A DNA stretch of 34,919 bases from the NCBI GenBank assembly GCA_002069765.1, contig MWBZ01000035.1, positions 1 through 34,919 of the forward strand, written 5' to 3'. Positions 32,260-34,919 of the stretch are shown here, piece after piece. Made by a program: the position numbers and the translations under genes. The stretch comes from a bacterium ADurb.Bin243 (GTDB lineage Bacteria; Muiribacteriota; UBA9980). Each line of letters begins with the position of its first letter. The first letter of the stretch is position 1. The notes under the pieces are model-generated. The model worked only from the letters and a program-made list of their open reading frames with translations. It was not told the DNA's origin and did no database searches.

Positions 32260-33390
32260 ATGGCAAACGCATATACCCCGGGACTTAAAGTATCCGAAAA
32301 CACTATCATAACAAAAGAAAGAAGACTGCCCCTTATGGGCGACGTGCTCGTAAAAAAAGGCAGCCGCGTAAAGCACAGCGATATAGTCGCTAAAACCGAA
32401 CTGCCGGGCAACGTAGAGCTCGTAAACGTCGTCAACAAATTAAGCATTGACCCTAAAGAAATAAAAGATTTTATGCTTTTAAAAGAAGGCGACAGAGTTA
32501 AAAAAGGCGAATCTATAGCTCAAAGCAGCAGTTTTTTCGGGATATTCACCACGCCGTGCCCGTCGCCGTGCGACGGCACCATAGAAAGCATATCCAGCGC
32601 CACCGGCCAGGTGGTTTTAAGGCAGAACCCCACGCCGGTTGAAGTTTTGTCCTTCATAGACGGCATCGTGGACGAAATAATCCCTAAAGAAGGCGTCGTC
32701 GTTAAAAGCACGGGCGCTTACATACAGGGCATTTTCGGCGTCGGCGGCGAAACGGTCGGCGAACTTCAAATAGTCGCGACTTCTCCTTCGACAGTTTTAG
32801 ACGAAAACATGATAAACGATTCCCACGCCGGAAAAATAATCGTAGGCGGATCTCTTATCACGGCGTCGGCCATAAAAAAAGCCCAGAGCTGCAAAGTAAA
32901 AGGCATAATAGCCGGCGGCATCGACGACGAAACTCTCAAAAATTTCCTGGGCTACGACCTCGGCGTAGCGATTACCGGAAATGAAAATAAAGGGATAACG
33001 CTGGTCGTCACCGAAGGGTTCGGCAATATCAATATGGCCGGAAAGACCTTCGAACTGCTCAAGCAGAACAACGGAAAAAGAACTTCCATAAACGGCGCCA
33101 CTCAAATACGCGCAGGCGTTATAAGGCCGGAAATTATCATCCCCAAAGATAACCTGACCGAAACCGATATCGCCACCCCGCCGGAAGCCAATCTCATGAT
33201 GGACGTCGGATGCACCGTCCGAATCATACGCGTTCCTCATTTTGGCGCGATTGCCACGGTCACGGCGCTTCCGCCGGAGCCGTTCGAAATCGAAACCGGA
33301 GCTAAAGTGAGGGTCGTAGAGGTAAAAATAGACCAGACCGGCGAAAAGTTCACATTACCGAGAGCTAACGTCGAGTTAATAGAAAAATAA
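32260..33390 (+). CDS. barrel-sandwich (HlyD/RnfC-like) protein with KOW-like C-terminus, unknown
   Basis: 376 aa, no signal peptide. Two hairpin repeats of the biotinyl/lipoyl type are visible at about 24-60 (GDVLVKKGSRVKHSDIVAKT) and 72-125 (LLKEGDRVKKGESIAQSS, then CPSPCDGTIESISSATGQVV). The usual biotin/lipoyl lysine motif is absent, so it is a structural rather than carrier domain. A middle Gly-rich domain (about 150-260) has GKIIVGGSLITASAIKKA and VKGIIAGGIDDETL. A short SH3/KOW-like end (about 315-376) has VPHFGAIATVTALPPEP. AAAGGAGA is 7 bases before the ATG, 16 bases after the ATPase gene. Likely partner of the ATPase; function unknown. Confidence 0.75.
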   Translation: MANAYTPGLKVSENTIITKERRLPLMGDVLVKKGSRVKHSDIVAKTELPGNVELVNVVNKLSIDPKEIKDFMLLKEGDRVKKGESIAQSSSFFGIFTTPCPSPCDGTIESISSATGQVVLRQNPTPVEVLSFIDGIVDEIIPKEGVVVKSTGAYIQGIFGVGGETVGELQIVATSPSTVLDENMINDSHAGKIIVGGSLITASAIKKAQSCKVKGIIAGGIDDETLKNFLGYDLGVAITGNENKGITLVVTEGFGNINMAGKTFELLKQNNGKRTSINGATQIRAGVIRPEIIIPKDNLTETDIATPPEANLMMDVGCTVRIIRVPHFGAIATVTALPPEPFEIETGAKVRVVEVKIDQTGEKFTLPRANVELIEK

Positions 33391-33410
33391 AAATTTAAAA
33401 TAAGCGGCGA

Positions 33411-33445
33411 ACCTTAAAAAGAGCGTTATACGCTCTTTTTAAGGT
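33411..33445 (+). terminator. strong intrinsic terminator at the operon end
   Basis: A perfect 15-bp inverted repeat (33411-33425 with 33431-33445) around loop TTATA, with CGCTC plus a T-run on the plus strand. It lies 20 bases after the stop of the barrel-sandwich gene. Confidence 0.9.
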
Positions 33446-33497
33446 ATAAAGGGCCGTTTAAATCTTAACGAAAAATCTAAACCGTATTTTTTAAGTT

Positions 33498-34919
33498 ATG
33501 ACCGACTTCGATATAAACATCAAAAATATGCCATCCGCCAAGCCCAGGTTCGAACCCGGCCCGCAAAGCAGGTTCGGAGAGCTTGCGACTCTGCTCGCTT
33601 TTTTATTGGCCTGCCTTTTCATCAGCCAGAAGAATTTTCTCGTCTTTCATCTGAGCATAGAAGTAACGGTAATAACTCTCGCGGCCTGCACCGCCGTCTT
33701 CACCTTCATGACTTCGGCCATAGCGCCCGATCATTTTTTATCCATAATCGGAACATCGTCGATTTTTATCTCCATAATTAACGTTGCGCACACATTCGCA
33801 TACAAAGGAATGAATATCTTCGGAAACACCGGCGCGAATCTGCCTACCCAGCTCTGGATAGCCCTTAAAATAGTCGATACGGCGAGCTTTTTTATAGCCG
33901 CTTATTATCTAAAAAAAAACATTAACGTAAAAATAGCTTTAACTTTTTTAGGAATTCTCACACTGGCGCTTCTGGTTTCAATTTTCGGTTTCGATATATT
34001 TCCGGCATGTTACGACGACGCAAAAGGCTTAACTTTTTTTAAGATAGCTGCCGAATACTGTTTTATTTTTATTCTTTCCACATGCATTTTTTTAATTCAC
34101 AAACAAAAACAAGCGATTTACGACATAGTTTTCAGTTTGATTATTTTCTCGCTGGCGTTAAAAATTTTATCCAGTTTATTTTTTACTTTATACAGGGATG
34201 TTTACGGCATAATGAACGCATTAGGCCACTATTTTCATCTGCTGTCCTATTATTTTACCTTTAAGGCCATCGTTGAAACAAATCTAAAATTTCCTTTCAA
34301 CGCCATGTTTTACGAGCTTTCTAAAACGAACGAAATATTGATCAAAGAAGCCAGGGAAAAAAAGGCGGCCGAAGAAAAACTCTTCGACAGCGAAACCAAG
34401 CTGAGATCTCTTTTCGATAACATGACCAACCCCATGCTGTTTCATAAAGCGATTTTAGATGAAAACAACAAAGTGACCGATTCTTATATCATCGACCTTA
34501 ACCCCGCGTTTGAAAAAACTTTCGGCGTAAAAAAAAGCGAAGTCGCAAATAAGACCCTCAAGCAATCCATTCCGGCGCTTTTCAACGAAGAACTCGACCT
34601 CATAAGCATTCTCGGCATCGTAATAACCAGCGGCGAAGACACTCAATTCGAATACTACTCGTCCGATATGGGAAAATGGTTTTTTATTTCGGTTTTCCGC
34701 ACCACGGCCAATTACGCCGCAACCATTTTCAACGATATTACTCACCAGAAAAAGATAGAAGACATGCTTTCTGAGTCGCAGCGCTTCTTTAAATCGACAT
34801 TCAATTCGCTTGGAAGCGCAGTATCTATAATAGACGAAAAAGGTATGCTTATTTCCGCCAATAATTCCTGGCGTCAACTATCCAGACAGGAAGCTTTCTT
34901 TAAAAATCCCTGCAACGTG
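33498..34919 (+). CDS. MASE3-PAS sensor protein, N-terminal part (cut by window end)
   Basis: An open frame of 474 codons from ATG 33498 to the last base. Residues about 30-265 form a membrane sensor of the MASE3 type: VFHLSIEVTVITLAAC, then DHFLSIIGTSSIFISIINV, HTFAYKGMNIF, LPTQLWIALKIVDT, FPACYDDAKGLTFFKIAAEY and further helices, with about seven to eight membrane segments. A coiled-coil-like linker (about 275-300, KEAREKKAAEEKLFDSETK) leads to a PAS domain (about 300-420, SLFDNMTNPMLFHKAI, NPAFEKTFGVKKSEV, FNDITHQKKIEDM) and the start of a second (SESQRFFKSTFNSL). The output domain (kinase, GGDEF or other) is beyond the window. No good ribosome site is seen, so the start is tentative. Confidence 0.82.
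   Translation, partial: MTDFDINIKNMPSAKPRFEPGPQSRFGELATLLAFLLACLFISQKNFLVFHLSIEVTVITLAACTAVFTFMTSAIAPDHFLSIIGTSSIFISIINVAHTFAYKGMNIFGNTGANLPTQLWIALKIVDTASFFIAAYYLKKNINVKIALTFLGILTLALLVSIFGFDIFPACYDDAKGLTFFKIAAEYCFIFILSTCIFLIHKQKQAIYDIVFSLIIFSLALKILSSLFFTLYRDVYGIMNALGHYFHLLSYYFTFKAIVETNLKFPFNAMFYELSKTNEILIKEAREKKAAEEKLFDSETKLRSLFDNMTNPMLFHKAILDENNKVTDSYIIDLNPAFEKTFGVKKSEVANKTLKQSIPALFNEELDLISILGIVITSGEDTQFEYYSSDMGKWFFISVFRTTANYAATIFNDITHQKKIEDMLSESQRFFKSTFNSLGSAVSIIDEKGMLISANNSWRQLSRQEAFFKNPCNV

Noticed and set aside
31845-32447. Minus-strand open frame of 200 codons across the ATPase and barrel-sandwich genes
   Set aside because: Antisense shadow; composition follows the opposite strand's codon pattern.

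Overview
The window reads as chromosomal DNA from a Gram-negative-type bacterium that makes an O-antigen-like surface polysaccharide. It has an ABC-type polysaccharide exporter (Wzm/Wzt), a GT9 heptosyltransferase-like enzyme, many glycosyltransferases and methyltransferases, and type IV-pilin-like proteins. Promoters look like ordinary sigma-70 sites (TTGA../TATAAT, 17-18 nt spacers). Bacterioferritin, a NhaC-type antiporter and a GlmL/MutL-like ATPase would suit an anaerobic or microaerophilic, possibly uncultivated lineage. I cannot name the species. No rRNA, tRNA, CRISPR array, transposase or phage gene was seen, and no gene-free stretch exceeds 300 bases.

Layout. (1) Positions 1-1.07 kb: the 3' end of a NhaC-like antiporter (+) converges with a bacterioferritin gene (-) on one shared bidirectional terminator. 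(2) Positions 1.1-24.4 kb: a roughly 23-kb polysaccharide cluster, all on the minus strand and transcribed from right to left. It holds seven glycosyltransferases, seven recognisable SAM methyltransferases, an asparagine-synthase-like amidotransferase, a hexapeptide acyltransferase, Wzm/Wzt, a CapA-like metallophosphatase, UDP-glucuronate decarboxylase, a sugar 3,4-ketoisomerase/aminotransferase pair, and an unrecognised 492-aa protein. At least four promoters divide it (near 24.48, 19.59, 17.05 and 4.14 kb). Many genes overlap by ATGA, GTGA or TAATG junctions, and an unlisted 56-codon ORF sits at 10382-10552. (3) Positions 24.5-25.7 kb: a divergent promoter pair, then two tandem pilin/pseudopilin genes (+) closed by a terminator. 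(4) Positions 25.8-33.4 kb: an eight-gene plus-strand operon of membrane proteins, two small proteins, a GlmL/MutL-like ASKHA ATPase and a barrel-sandwich protein, ending at a 15-bp-stem terminator. (5) Positions 33.5 kb to the end: the 5' part of a MASE3-PAS sensor protein cut by the window edge.

How it works together. Region 2 would build nucleotide sugars (UDP-xylose; a 3-amino-3,6-dideoxyhexose), assemble and decorate the chain with methyl, acyl and perhaps amide groups, and export it through Wzm/Wzt. The Wzt C-terminal domain probably reads a chain-end modification. Region 4 is the best candidate for an undescribed system: a co-transcribed set that looks like a membrane complex served by an ASKHA-fold ATPase, with no glutamate mutase beside it. 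Its function cannot be told from sequence alone.

Start codons were chosen from visible Shine-Dalgarno sites; alternatives are given where they matter.
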